Source of the DNA: Colwellia psychrerythraea
GTDB lineage: Bacteria > Pseudomonadota > Gammaproteobacteria > Enterobacterales > Alteromonadaceae
Direction of reading: 5' to 3'
NCBI RefSeq assembly: GCF_000764225.1
Contig: NZ_JQED01000003.1
Location: 62,001-126,000, forward strand
DNA length: 64,000 bases
Shown here: piece after piece, positions 22,544 through 31,051 of the stretch
How positions within the stretch are numbered: position 1 is the first letter of the stretch
How the letters are laid out: every line of letters starts with the position of its first letter
Made by a program: the position numbers and the translations under genes
Notes under the pieces: model-generated
Database searches by the model: none
Seen by the model: only the letters and a program-made list of their open reading frames with translations
Told to the model about the DNA's origin: nothing

Positions 22544-22990
22544 TTAGCACAAACCTGCTGTTTCACATGAACCAGAAGAAGCCCATGTAACAGCTGAATC
22601 AGCAACTGTTCCTGTTAATATAAAGGTAAAAGCTTGTGAACCATCACCTAATGTAGCTGTTGAAGTCGCTGTTACCGTAGGGGCAGCTGATGTACCACCG
22701 ATTTCAACTGTATCTACTAAGCCGGCATTAGCCCAACCGTTATCTGCGCCATCATTCCCATCAGAAAGAGCACTACAATCACCAGTTCCTATTGTGGCAC
22801 AAAGCGTTATCGCGGTTTTAGCTGGTGAAGCAGCTAAAACGACTTCAGAAAACTGTGCCCTTTGTGTATAAGTCTGGTAAGCAGGCAACGCAACGGCAGC
22901 CAAAATACCGATAATTGCCACAACGATCATTAATTCAATTAACGTAAAACCTTTTTGCGTATTATTCTTCATATTTTGTAAGTTTTTCAT
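22544..22990 (-). CDS. pilA: Type IV major pilin
   Basis: Structural subunit of the type IV pilus. I start at the ATG at 22990 (148 residues) because GGAAG lies seven bases upstream; a longer frame to 23095 has a non-pilin leader. The class III-type signal is textbook: short basic leader, [19 protein letters not shown], with cleavage by PilD between Gly and Phe and the conserved Glu5. Two cysteine pairs are visible (CATIGTGDC and the C-terminal CETAGLC), likely disulfides. The Ala/Thr/Ser-rich globular domain could carry O-glycans made with the neighbouring ligase. Confidence 0.95.
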   Translation of the reverse strand: MKNLQNMKNNTQKGFTLIELMIVVAIIGILAAVALPAYQTYTQRAQFSEVVLAASPAKTAITLCATIGTGDCSALSDGNDGADNGWANAGLVDTVEIGGTSAAPTVTATSTATLGDGSQAFTFILTGTVADSAVTWASSGSCETAGLC

Positions 22991-23518
22991 ATTTGTACTT
23001 CCATTAGTTTTTACGGGGGCTGGCTTCATACTGCGACAAAAATTGATAAATGTAAAATTTTGTTGCAAGTTTTTTTGATTTTTATTACTGGTCAACCAAT
23101 AAGTGGTTGTTTTGTAATCCGTTGTTAACTACTCATTGGCTTAATGTAGAGCTTAATCACTTTCAGTGATAATTAAGCTAAGTGCCTATAATATAAATAA
23201 ATCTTTCTTTCAATAGTCACTGGAATCATATTCTAACCATGACAGTGCTATATAGGGTTATTGCAAAGTATCCTAAAAGTTTTTATCACTCAATATTAGT
23301 AAAGCAAACTAATGTTAGCTCCTTTAGAAAATGTGATGATTTTTTGTATCTTGCACCAAATTAAAAAAGAAATTAAAGAAGAAGTAATATACGCATATTT
23401 TCTGTTTAAGAATCTAAAGTGTAACTGCATGCCAGTTGCGAATTCTAAAGAAAGAGCCATGATGAATGACTAATACGACAAAAATTCGAAATAAATAGCT
23501 ATTAATCAATAAATATAG

Positions 23519-23547
23519 GTGATTTTCACTAATTCTTTCTGTATAAT
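23519..23547 (+). promoter_or_regulatory. rplM-rpsI promoter
   Basis: A perfect TATAAT at 23542-23547 is followed by a GC-rich discriminator (CCGCGCTCCC), as in stringently controlled ribosomal promoters. The -35 box at 17-base spacing is weak (GTGATT). The implied leader to the rplM ATG is nearly 190 bases. Confidence 0.6.
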
Positions 23548-23618
23548 CCGCGCTCCCTACGTTACAAATGCCTATTGTTTTGTGGTTTTATTTACTTTTA
23601 TGTGAAAAATTCCTCATA

Positions 23619-23700
23619 AATAGTGGCGCTGGGCTCGATGCTCGAAGGGGCAATGGTGTAGTCCATTTAACCGGTAATTAGCATTTTTTTGGGAATGTTT
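23619..23700 (+). promoter_or_regulatory. Possible structured rplM leader
   Basis: The untranslated leader contains short self-complementary tracts (for example GGGCTCGATGCTCGAAGG) before the rplM ATG. E. coli L13 is known to repress its own operon through the mRNA leader, so a similar binding site is plausible. No fold was computed. Confidence 0.3.
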
Positions 23701-23741
23701 AGATTATCATTTAAGTAACATATTTAAGATTGGGTTTTTTA

Positions 23742-24170
23742 ATGAAAACTTTTGTAGCAAAACCAGCAAGCGTACAACGCGAATGGTTCTTAGTGGACGC
23801 CGAAGATAAAACTTTAGGCCGTATCGCTACTGAAATTGCAAGCCGTTTACGCGGTAAGCATAAAGCAGAATATACTCCTCACGTAGATACTGGCGATTAC
23901 ATCGTTGTTATCAATGCTGAGAAAGTACGTGTAACAGGTAACAAAGCGAAGGGTAAAATTTACTACTCGCATACTGAGTTCCCTGGTGGTCTTAAACAAA
24001 TTAGCTTTGAAAAGTTAATTGAAAAAGCACCAACACGAGTACTTGAATTTGCTGTTAAAGGCATGTTACCTAAAGGTCCTTTAGGTCGTGAAATGTTCCG
24101 CAAATTAAAAGTGTATGCTGGTGCTGAGCACGCGCATACTGCACAACAACCACAACTTTTGGAGCTTTAA
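23742..24170 (+). CDS. rplM: Large-subunit ribosomal protein L13 (uL13)
   Basis: Early-assembling 50S protein. The product is 142 residues from the ATG at 23742, exactly the usual length; a TTG 12 bases upstream would add four odd residues. Family motifs seen are MKTFVAKP at the start, [39 protein letters not shown] and the end [16 protein letters not shown]. rpsI follows after three bases, the conserved L13-S9 pair. Confidence 0.98.
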   Translation: MKTFVAKPASVQREWFLVDAEDKTLGRIATEIASRLRGKHKAEYTPHVDTGDYIVVINAEKVRVTGNKAKGKIYYSHTEFPGGLKQISFEKLIEKAPTRVLEFAVKGMLPKGPLGREMFRKLKVYAGAEHAHTAQQPQLLEL

Positions 24171-24173
24171 GCA

Positions 24174-24566
24174 ATGGCTGATAATCAATATTACGGTACT
24201 GGTCGTCGCAAGAGCTCAACTGCTCGTGTGTTCATGAAAGCTGGTAACGGTGCAATCACAATTAACAAACGTGACATTTCTGAGTACTTCGGTCGTGAAA
24301 CTGCTCGTATGGTTGTTCGTCAACCATTAGAGTTAGTTGAAATGTTAGAAAAGTTTGACTTCAACATCTCTGTAGTAGGTGGTGGTATTTCAGGTCAAGC
24401 TGGCGCAATTCGTCACGGTATTACTCGTGCATTAATGGTTTTTGATGAAACTCTACGTAGTGACCTACGTAAAGCTGGATTCGTTACTCGTGATGCGCGT
24501 AAAGTTGAACGTAAGAAAGTGGGCTTACATAAAGCACGTAAGAAACCACAATTCTCAAAACGTTAA
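24174..24566 (+). CDS. rpsI: Small-subunit ribosomal protein S9 (uS9)
   Basis: 30S protein of 130 residues, the normal length. It begins [19 protein letters not shown] and ends with the basic tail [17 protein letters not shown], whose final Arg reaches the P-site tRNA in known ribosomes. It is co-transcribed with rplM and followed by a duplicated terminator region. Confidence 0.98.
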   Translation: MADNQYYGTGRRKSSTARVFMKAGNGAITINKRDISEYFGRETARMVVRQPLELVEMLEKFDFNISVVGGGISGQAGAIRHGITRALMVFDETLRSDLRKAGFVTRDARKVERKKVGLHKARKKPQFSKR

Positions 24567-24694
24567 AATTCATTATATTCAGGATTTATACGGCATTGTC
24601 TGCGTTGTTCGCCCCAATTACTTAGTACGCCTAAGTTCAGGGGCTCATAACTTAACAGCTTTGTCTAAATCCAGACTATTTAGAATTATATTTT

Positions 24695-24724
24695 ATAAAA
24701 AACCGACTCTTCGTCGGTTTTTTT
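24695..24724 (+). terminator. rpsI terminator 1
   Basis: AAAAAACCGAC, a CTCTTC loop region and GTCGGTTTTTTT: compact GC-containing stem with T7, and A run upstream so it may work in both directions. Confidence 0.85.
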
Positions 24725-24883
24725 ATGCGTGAATCCTCATTATGCTTAGCATTTATGCTGTGTTGTTATCGCTATTCGTCCGAGTCACTTATTCAATATA
24801 AGTTCTTGGACTTACAACTTGACCGCTTTGTCTAATTTCAGAATATTTAGAGTTCTGATGAATATAGAGAATTCATACGTCTT

Positions 24884-24913
24884 AAAAAACCAACTTTGTG
24901 TTGGTTTTTTTTT
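24884..24913 (+). terminator. rpsI terminator 2
   Basis: AAAAAACCAAC pairs with GTTGGTTTTTTTTT. This is the terminator of the second module copy, about 190 bases after the first. Confidence 0.8.
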
Positions 24914-25210
24914 GTCCAAAGTAATGCTAATTCTTTGTTAAAAACTCCTATTAACTTAGTCTACATATGCTTTATTTATTCTATTTCAAAGTATTTCAAA
25001 TTATTTCTGTTTTTACAGTGTCTAAGCTCCTTTTTACCTTGTAAAAAACACGCTATTTCTTTATGATCGTAAAAATTTTTTGTCGATATACCACTTGGTA
25101 TGAATTTGATCTAACAAAAACAAACGCTGTGCTTGCTGGTTATTGTAAATTTATTACTTAGTAAGTCATAAAAATAATTGTTTTGTTAGTGTCTTAGTTG
25201 GAGAGTATGA
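24914..25210 (+). other. AT-rich spacer upstream of petA
   Basis: About 300 AT-rich bases without a credible gene. It must carry the petABC promoter, but I see no convincing box pair. It contains the perfect 14-bp palindrome ATACCACTTGGTAT at 25088-25101. Confidence 0.5.
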
Positions 25211-25801
25211 ATGAGCAATGTGCCTGTAAATAACGGCCGCAGACGCTTCCTAACCGCTGCTACTGCAGTTGTTGGTGGTGCTGGTGTGGTTGGGGCTGCT
25301 GTGCCTTTTATTGCTTCCTGGAATCCAAGTGCTCGCGCGAAAGCTGCGGGTGCTCCAGTTGAAGTCAATATAGGTAAATTACAGCCTGGTCAATTAATCC
25401 GAGCAGAATGGCGTGGTAAACCCGTTTATGTAGTCCGAAGATCGGAACAAACAGTTAGTAACTTAGCTAAACACGATGATCAATTGCGTGACCCTAATTC
25501 TGAAAAAGCTCAACAACCAGTTTATGCAACTAATGCCTATCGTTCAATTAAACCTGAATTCTTAGTTGCTTTGGGTGTTTGTACCCATTTAGGTTGTGCT
25601 CCGACTCATCATGCTGGTGATTTCGATCAGTTCGTTGAAGGCGTTCCAAATGGTTTCTTCTGTCCATGTCACGGTAGTAAATTTGATATGGCCGGTCGTG
25701 TATTTCAAGGCGTTCCTGCACCATTAAATTTAGTGGTTCCAGAGCATTCTTATATCAATGATGACACTTTACTTATTGGTGTTGCTCAAGGAGATGCATA
25801 A
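25211..25801 (+). CDS. petA: Cytochrome bc1 Rieske iron-sulfur subunit
   Basis: Rieske subunit of respiratory complex III, facing the periplasm. The 196-residue product has a twin-arginine signal/anchor (GRRRFLTAAT followed by a hydrophobic stretch to about residue 40), consistent with Tat insertion of the folded cluster. The 2Fe-2S ligands are in CTHLGCAP (near residue 121) and CPCHGSKFD (near 153). GGAGAG precedes the ATG at 25211; an ATG four bases earlier is in another frame and stops at once. One-base stop/start overlap with petB. Confidence 0.97.
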   Translation: MSNVPVNNGRRRFLTAATAVVGGAGVVGAAVPFIASWNPSARAKAAGAPVEVNIGKLQPGQLIRAEWRGKPVYVVRRSEQTVSNLAKHDDQLRDPNSEKAQQPVYATNAYRSIKPEFLVALGVCTHLGCAPTHHAGDFDQFVEGVPNGFFCPCHGSKFDMAGRVFQGVPAPLNLVVPEHSYINDDTLLIGVAQGDA

Positions 25802-27078
25802 TGTTAATGAAATTAGCTACTGATTTCATGGGTTGGATAGACAAACGTTTACCTGTGACAGATGCTTGGAACAAGCATTTAGCTCAGTACCCAGCACCAA
25901 AAAACTTTAACTTCTGGTACTTTTTTGGCTCTCTAGCCATGTTAGTACTAGTGAACCAAATTGTTACCGGTATTTGGTTAACAATGAATTATGAACCATC
26001 TGGTGCCGGAGCATTTGCCTCTGTTGAATATATTATGCGTGACGTCGACTTCGGTTGGTTATTACGTTATATGCATTCTACTGGTGCATCGGCCTTTTTC
26101 GTCGTCGTATACATGCACATGATGCGTGGTCTTATGTACGGCTCTTACCAAAAGCCACGTGAATTACTATGGATCTTCGGTATGTTGATCTTCTTAGTGT
26201 TGATGGCTGAAGCCTTTATGGGTTACTTATTACCTTGGGGTAATATGTCATATTGGGGAGCTCAGGTAATTATTTCGTTGTTTGGCGCTGTGCCAATTAT
26301 TGGTGATGACTTAACACTGTGGATACGTGGTGATTATGTAATCTCAGGTGCTACACTAAACCGTTTCTTCGCTTTACACGTTATTGCTATGCCATTGGTG
26401 TTAGTTGTTTTAGTGTTCTTGCATATCCTTGCTTTACATGAAGTAGGTTCAAATAACCCTGAAGGTGTGGACATTAAGAAGCCAAAAGGCAGTGTTAAAC
26501 CTGAAGAATTAAGCAAGTTTACTTTCCATAAGCAGTATAGTGATAAATACGATATTGTCGATGCGGTTCCTTTCCACCCTTATTATTCTGTTAAAGATAT
26601 TATGGGCGTTGCTGGTTTCCTATTCTTGTTCTGTTGGGTGATGTTCTTTGCTCCTGAAGGTGGTGGTTACTTCATGGAAGCACCAAACTTTACTCCTGCT
26701 AACGGTTTGAAAACACCTGAGCATATTGCACCAGTATGGTATTTTGGTCCTTTCTACACTATTTTACGTGTTGTTCCTGATAAGTTATTGGGCGCGGTTG
26801 CTATGTTTGGCGCTATCGTTATGTTATTTGCTTTACCATGGTTTGATCGTGGTGTAGTTAAATCAGTTCGTTATCGTTCAAAATTGCATTTAGTTAACTT
26901 AATTCAATTTGCTATCTGTTTTGTTGTTCTTGGTGCTTTAGGTACTATGCCAGCAACACCAACGGCTAATCTTATTGGTGTAATTGCTAGTTTTGGCTAT
27001 TTTGGTTTCTTTATTGCTTTGTGGTTCTACAGCAAAAATGAAAATACTAAACCAGTTCCAGAAAGGATTGCAGACTAA
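25801..27078 (+). CDS. petB: Cytochrome b of the bc1 complex
   Basis: Quinol-oxidising membrane subunit of complex III binding two b hemes. The 425-residue product has about eight hydrophobic helices. The heme-ligand histidines are in LLRYMHSTGAS and VYMHMMRG (helix B) and in FALHVIAMPLVLVVLVFLH (helix D). The Qo-site signature is present as APVWYFGPFYTILR (the PEWY equivalent is PVWY). It overlaps petA and petC by one base each. Confidence 0.97.
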   Translation: MLMKLATDFMGWIDKRLPVTDAWNKHLAQYPAPKNFNFWYFFGSLAMLVLVNQIVTGIWLTMNYEPSGAGAFASVEYIMRDVDFGWLLRYMHSTGASAFFVVVYMHMMRGLMYGSYQKPRELLWIFGMLIFLVLMAEAFMGYLLPWGNMSYWGAQVIISLFGAVPIIGDDLTLWIRGDYVISGATLNRFFALHVIAMPLVLVVLVFLHILALHEVGSNNPEGVDIKKPKGSVKPEELSKFTFHKQYSDKYDIVDAVPFHPYYSVKDIMGVAGFLFLFCWVMFFAPEGGGYFMEAPNFTPANGLKTPEHIAPVWYFGPFYTILRVVPDKLLGAVAMFGAIVMLFALPWFDRGVVKSVRYRSKLHLVNLIQFAICFVVLGALGTMPATPTANLIGVIASFGYFGFFIALWFYSKNENTKPVPERIAD

Positions 27079-27800
27079 TGAAAAATTTAATTATAGCCGC
27101 TACTTTCGGCGTACTTATTAGTGTTACGACATTTATGTCGTTCACTGCTGTGGCATCAGGACCAAGTATCCAATTAGATAAAGCAAATAATGATTTATCG
27201 GATAAAGAGTCTTTGAAAAAAGGTTTTAAAACGTATATAAATTATTGTTTAGGTTGTCATCAGTTACAATACCAACGTTACAATCGTACTTTTGCTGATT
27301 TAGGTATAGAGAAAGCAGACGGTGTCGCTAACTATATGTATACTGGTGAAAAAGTTGGTGATCATATTCTAAATACCATGCCAGAAAAAGAAGCGGCAAA
27401 ATGGTTTGGTAGCGCGCCACCTGATTTAACCTTGGAAGCGCGTTTACGTAGTCCAGATTGGATTTATACTTACTTACGTTCTTTTTATATTGATAAGTCA
27501 CGTCCATTTGACGTAAACAACACAGTATTTAAAGATGTTGGTATGCCGCACGTTTTACAAGGTCTGCAAGGTGTTAGTACTATTGATGAGCATGGTAATT
27601 TATCTCCAGCAATGGGTGGTAGTTTAACTGCTGAAGAGTATGATGTTGTAGTACGTGATTTAACAAACTTCTTAGAGTATGTTGGTGAACCGAATAAACT
27701 TGAGCGTAAAGCGATGGGCTATTGGGTATTAGCATTCTTATTTTTCTTCTTTATTATTTCTTATTTCTTAAAGAAAGAATATTGGAAAGACGTACACTAA
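27078..27800 (+). CDS. petC: Cytochrome c1
   Basis: Membrane-anchored c-type cytochrome passing electrons from the Rieske protein to soluble cytochrome c. The 240-residue product has a signal peptide (MKNLIIAATFGVLISVTTF to about residue 27), the heme motif YCLGCHQLQYQRYNR near residue 56, a Met-ligand region VGMPHVLQG near 155, and a C-terminal transmembrane anchor (WVLAFLFFFFIISYFL) followed by a basic end. It is last in petABC. Confidence 0.96.
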   Translation: MKNLIIAATFGVLISVTTFMSFTAVASGPSIQLDKANNDLSDKESLKKGFKTYINYCLGCHQLQYQRYNRTFADLGIEKADGVANYMYTGEKVGDHILNTMPEKEAAKWFGSAPPDLTLEARLRSPDWIYTYLRSFYIDKSRPFDVNNTVFKDVGMPHVLQGLQGVSTIDEHGNLSPAMGGSLTAEEYDVVVRDLTNFLEYVGEPNKLERKAMGYWVLAFLFFFFIISYFLKKEYWKDVH

Positions 27801-27860
27801 GTTTTTTGATGTAGTAAATTTAGGGGGGGTGATAGTAAAATATCGAATTCCCCTTTGATG

Positions 27861-28126
27861 ATACCAAATTGATTGAGTTCTTTCCCACTCAGCGAGAGTT
27901 AAAAGACTTAATAGGCAAGGCATTGATTGCAGATAATAGTAATTCTATTGTCAAAATCAATAACGCAGCATAGAAGCCTTTTAAACTCGCCCTTGGGAGC
28001 TTGCTCGATATCCACTAACAGCGTTAAATTTATTGGATTTAGAATGACTAAACCTAAATAAATTTGCCTTGTTATTGAACATCGAGCATAGCTCTGAGTT
28101 GAGAAGAAATTAAATCAAATTGGTAT
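27861..28126. repeat. Palindromic-ended repeat element, copy C
   Basis: 266-bp non-coding element between petC and sspA. Its ends are inverted repeats: ATACCAAATTGATT on the left and AATCAAATTGGTAT on the right (one mismatch). The core GGCAAGGCATTGATTG ... TATTGTCAAAATCAATAACGCAGCAT is shared with copies A and B. There is no ORF and no transposase. It ends only 33 bases before the sspA ATG, so it may affect sspA expression. Confidence 0.75.
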
Positions 28127-28159
28127 TGTTTTTTAAAGTAAATGATTTTAGGAGGCTCT

Positions 28160-28801
28160 ATGGCCGTAGCAGCAAATAAACGCTCTGTGATGACGTTGTT
28201 CTCTCATGCCGATGATATGTATAGTCATCAGGCACGCATTGTTCTAGCAGAAAAAGGTGTTGGTGTTGACATCAACTTAGTTGATTTAGCTAACTTGCCT
28301 GAAGACCTATTGGACTTGAATCCATACGGCACAGTACCGACTTTAATTGATCGTGAATTAGCCTTATATGAAGCTAAAATCATTGTTGAATATTTAGATG
28401 AGCGTTTTCCTCATCCACCATTGATGCCAGTTTACCCTGTCTCACGTGGACGTAGCCGCCTAATGATGCATCGCATCGAGCAAGATTGGTATAGCCTTAC
28501 TAAATTGATTATGTCTGGCACTGCAACAGAAGCAGCTAAAGCACGTCAGGAATTGAAAGAAAGTTTATTAAGTATTGCACCAATTTTGAATGAAGCCCCA
28601 TACTTTATGAGTGAAGAGTACAGCTTAGTTGATTGTTACTTAGCTCCTTTATTATGGCGTTTACCTGTATTTGGTATTGAGTTGACTGGTCAAGGTTCAA
28701 AAGAACTTAAAACGTATATGTTACGTTTGTTTGAACGTGAGTCATTTCAAGCGTCACTGACAGAAGAAGAGCGTGAATTACGCTTTGGTCATCCAGCCTA
28801 A
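28160..28801 (+). CDS. sspA: Stringent starvation protein A
   Basis: GST-fold protein that binds RNA polymerase and affects stationary-phase and stress transcription. The product has 213 residues from the ATG at 28160, which follows a strong AGGAGG; an upstream in-frame start (28142) reads through that site. Typical features are RSVMTLFSHADDMYSHQARIV, the GST-like NPYGTVPTLIDRELALYEAKI and the helical C-terminal domain with YSLVDCYLAPLLWRL. Its stop overlaps the sspB start by one base. Confidence 0.96.
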   Translation: MAVAANKRSVMTLFSHADDMYSHQARIVLAEKGVGVDINLVDLANLPEDLLDLNPYGTVPTLIDRELALYEAKIIVEYLDERFPHPPLMPVYPVSRGRSRLMMHRIEQDWYSLTKLIMSGTATEAAKARQELKESLLSIAPILNEAPYFMSEEYSLVDCYLAPLLWRLPVFGIELTGQGSKELKTYMLRLFERESFQASLTEEERELRFGHPA

Positions 28802-29280
28802 TGGATGATGCAACACCTATCTCGATGAGCTCGAATAAGCCTTATTTAATTAAGGCTTTTTATGAGTGGATTTCAGATAATGATCTAACGCCATACATTA
28901 TGGTAGACGTTAATGTTTACGGTGTATTAGTGCCAATGAGTTATGTTGCTGACGGGCAGATAGTATTAAATATTGCTAGTTCAGCTGTCGGTACCATAGC
29001 ATTAGGCGACAGAGCCATTGAGTTCAGTGCCCGTTTCGGTGGTAAGTTGGAACATATAACGGTCCCTTACGGCGCTGTAGGTGCCATCTATGCCAAGGAA
29101 AATGGCGCAGGAACTTCATTGCCAATCGAACATCCTGTTGAAGATGAAGATGAGATTGTGGATGTACCTCCTGAAAAGCCAAAGTCTACTTTAAGTAGCG
29201 TTGCTTCTACGGGTAGTGAGACTGAAAAATCAGACAAGCCCAAAGGAAAAAGTAAAGCGAGTCTGAAGATTATTAAATAA
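28801..29280 (+). CDS. sspB: ClpXP adaptor SspB
   Basis: Adaptor that binds ssrA-tagged proteins and delivers them to ClpXP. The 159-residue product has the substrate-binding fold (about residues 10-110) with KPYLIKAFYEWISDNDLTPY, NIASSAVGTIALGDRAIEF and VPYGAVGAIYAKENG. A disordered linker follows, and the ClpX-binding tail at the C-terminus is basic/hydrophobic (KASLKIIK). It is coupled to sspA, the usual arrangement. Confidence 0.95.
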   Translation: MDDATPISMSSNKPYLIKAFYEWISDNDLTPYIMVDVNVYGVLVPMSYVADGQIVLNIASSAVGTIALGDRAIEFSARFGGKLEHITVPYGAVGAIYAKENGAGTSLPIEHPVEDEDEIVDVPPEKPKSTLSSVASTGSETEKSDKPKGKSKASLKIIK

Positions 29281-29307
29281 TTTTCCAGCTTGTTTTTATA
29301 AAACTTG

Positions 29308-29345
29308 AAAACCTGTAAATATCCTAGATATCTACAGGTTTTTTT
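29308..29345. terminator. Bidirectional terminator between sspB and dolP
   Basis: AAAACCTGTA...ATAT pairs with ATATC...TACAGGTTTT, with A and T runs on opposite sides. It sits between the convergent sspAB and dolP transcription units and can serve both. Confidence 0.75.
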
Positions 29346-29371
29346 ACTTTGATTTGCGGTAGCTTACAGCG

Positions 29372-29950
29372 TTAGATATATTCAAAAGCTTTAAAAACAC
29401 GGCTTACACCGTTAATGTTCCGTGCAATCTCTACCACAATATCAGCCTCTTGTTTTGTTACTAAGCCTAGAAGGAATACTTCTGAATTCTCGGTGACAAC
29501 TTTGATATCTTTTGCATTAACTTCACCATTGGCAAGCAAAGCTGATTTTACTTTGGACGTTAACCAAATATCATTACTTTGCGTAGTGATAGCCGTCGTA
29601 GAGCCAATTCGAACTTGGTTATGTATAGTGACAATATCAGGTACATCTTGGATGGTTTTAATTGCCAGATCTCTGAGGTAGCTGTTAGGTGCTTGGCCTA
29701 TTACTAAAACAGTACCGTTCATGCTAACTACGTGCAAGTTTGTATTTTTTGACAATGCCTTTTGTTTATTCAATTCATTATGAGCGACAAACTCAATACT
29801 TTGATCATCAATTTGTTTACTGAAAGTTCGTCTATCAGCCACCATTGAAGCTCCAGCAGTCACAGCAACTACAGTGGCAACAGCACAGCTCTGCAGTGCA
29901 GAAAGTAGCATAAGCAACCCCACGATACGTACCGTTTTACTCTTAGTCAT
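29372..29950 (-). CDS. dolP: Outer-membrane BON-domain lipoprotein DolP
   Basis: Lipoprotein of the DolP (YraP) family, which supports outer-membrane integrity and BAM function. The 192-residue product has a lipoprotein signal with lipobox LQSC at about residues 19-22, then two BON domains (about 50-115 and 125-190) with the repeated pattern of a VFLLG/VLVIG strand and a helix. It forms the dolP-diaA-yraN-lpoA group on the minus strand, as in other gammaproteobacteria. Confidence 0.92.
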   Translation of the reverse strand: MTKSKTVRIVGLLMLLSALQSCAVATVVAVTAGASMVADRRTFSKQIDDQSIEFVAHNELNKQKALSKNTNLHVVSMNGTVLVIGQAPNSYLRDLAIKTIQDVPDIVTIHNQVRIGSTTAITTQSNDIWLTSKVKSALLANGEVNAKDIKVVTENSEVFLLGLVTKQEADIVVEIARNINGVSRVFKAFEYI

Positions 29951-29979
29951 TGAAGATCCCCCTTTTGGAACAGTAATAT

Positions 29980-30588
<609 letters not shown>

Positions 30589-30631
30589 CTATGTAATATG
30601 AGTAATGAGTAAATTGTAAAAGTATAAAAGG

Positions 30632-31051
30632 TTAAAAGGCATTTTTTAACCAAGTAACATCTGGCTGAGTAATATCACCTTCAAGAGCTATGACATCAAC
30701 ACGACAGGGCGTATTATATTCATTTAAACCACTTTGATGTAGATAAAATGTTATGCAATGTTTAACCTTTTTCTGCTTACTCGCGGGCACCGCTGAAATA
30801 GCGCCACCAAACTTTTTGCTTTTACGATACTTTACTTCGATAAATACATAGGTAGGACCATCAAGCATAATAAGGTCAATTTCACCCTGGCGAGAGTGAA
30901 AGTTTCTTTCAATAAGAGTTAATCCTTGCTCAGACAAGTACTGTTCAGCGTAACTTTCAGTGAGTTGTCCTTTGTTTGAACTGGATGTGTCTTTAGCAGT
31001 ACTATTATTTTTCCATAGCAATAGAAACCACCTTATTTTGTTTATAAACAC
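30632..31051 (-). CDS. yraN: YraN-family (UPF0102) nuclease-like protein
   Basis: Conserved protein with a PD-(D/E)XK-like core of unproven role. The 139-residue product shows the family motifs RNFHSRQGEIDLIMLDG (about residue 50) and YVFIEVKYRKSKKFGGA (about 68). The start I can find is a GTG at 31051, inside the end of lpoA, giving a 47-base overlap. The first 25 residues (hydrophobic then Ser/Asn-rich) are not typical of the family, so the true start may be nearer 30990, without an obvious codon. Confidence 0.85.
   Translation of the reverse strand: MFINKIRWFLLLWKNNSTAKDTSSSNKGQLTESYAEQYLSEQGLTLIERNFHSRQGEIDLIMLDGPTYVFIEVKYRKSKKFGGAISAVPASKQKKVKHCITFYLHQSGLNEYNTPCRVDVIALEGDITQPDVTWLKNAF

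Larger units (their letters stand above)
22991..23741 (+). other. Intergenic region between pilA and rplM
   Basis: Gap of 751 bases between divergent genes. It must hold the pilA promoter (minus strand) and the rplM promoter with its leader. No credible ORF was seen apart from an N-terminal extension of the pilA frame. A TTGCA box occurs upstream of pilA, but no matching GG at the -24 position, so I do not call a sigma54 promoter there. Confidence 0.6.
24585..24913 (+). repeat. Tandem duplication of an intergenic module ending in a terminator
   Basis: Two diverged copies (about 24585-24724 and 24752-24913) share the pattern GCTTTGTCTAA-T-CAGA-TATTTAGA, preceded by a TTGTTCGCC/TATTCGTCC-like stretch and followed by an A6-hairpin-T7 terminator. 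TCTAAAT and ATTTAGA also form a small inverted repeat inside copy 1. The copies match only over parts and were aligned by eye. Confidence 0.55.

Noticed and set aside
23030..23090. Sigma54 promoter for pilA
   Set aside because: A TTGCA box is present but the GG at -24 is missing at the needed spacing.
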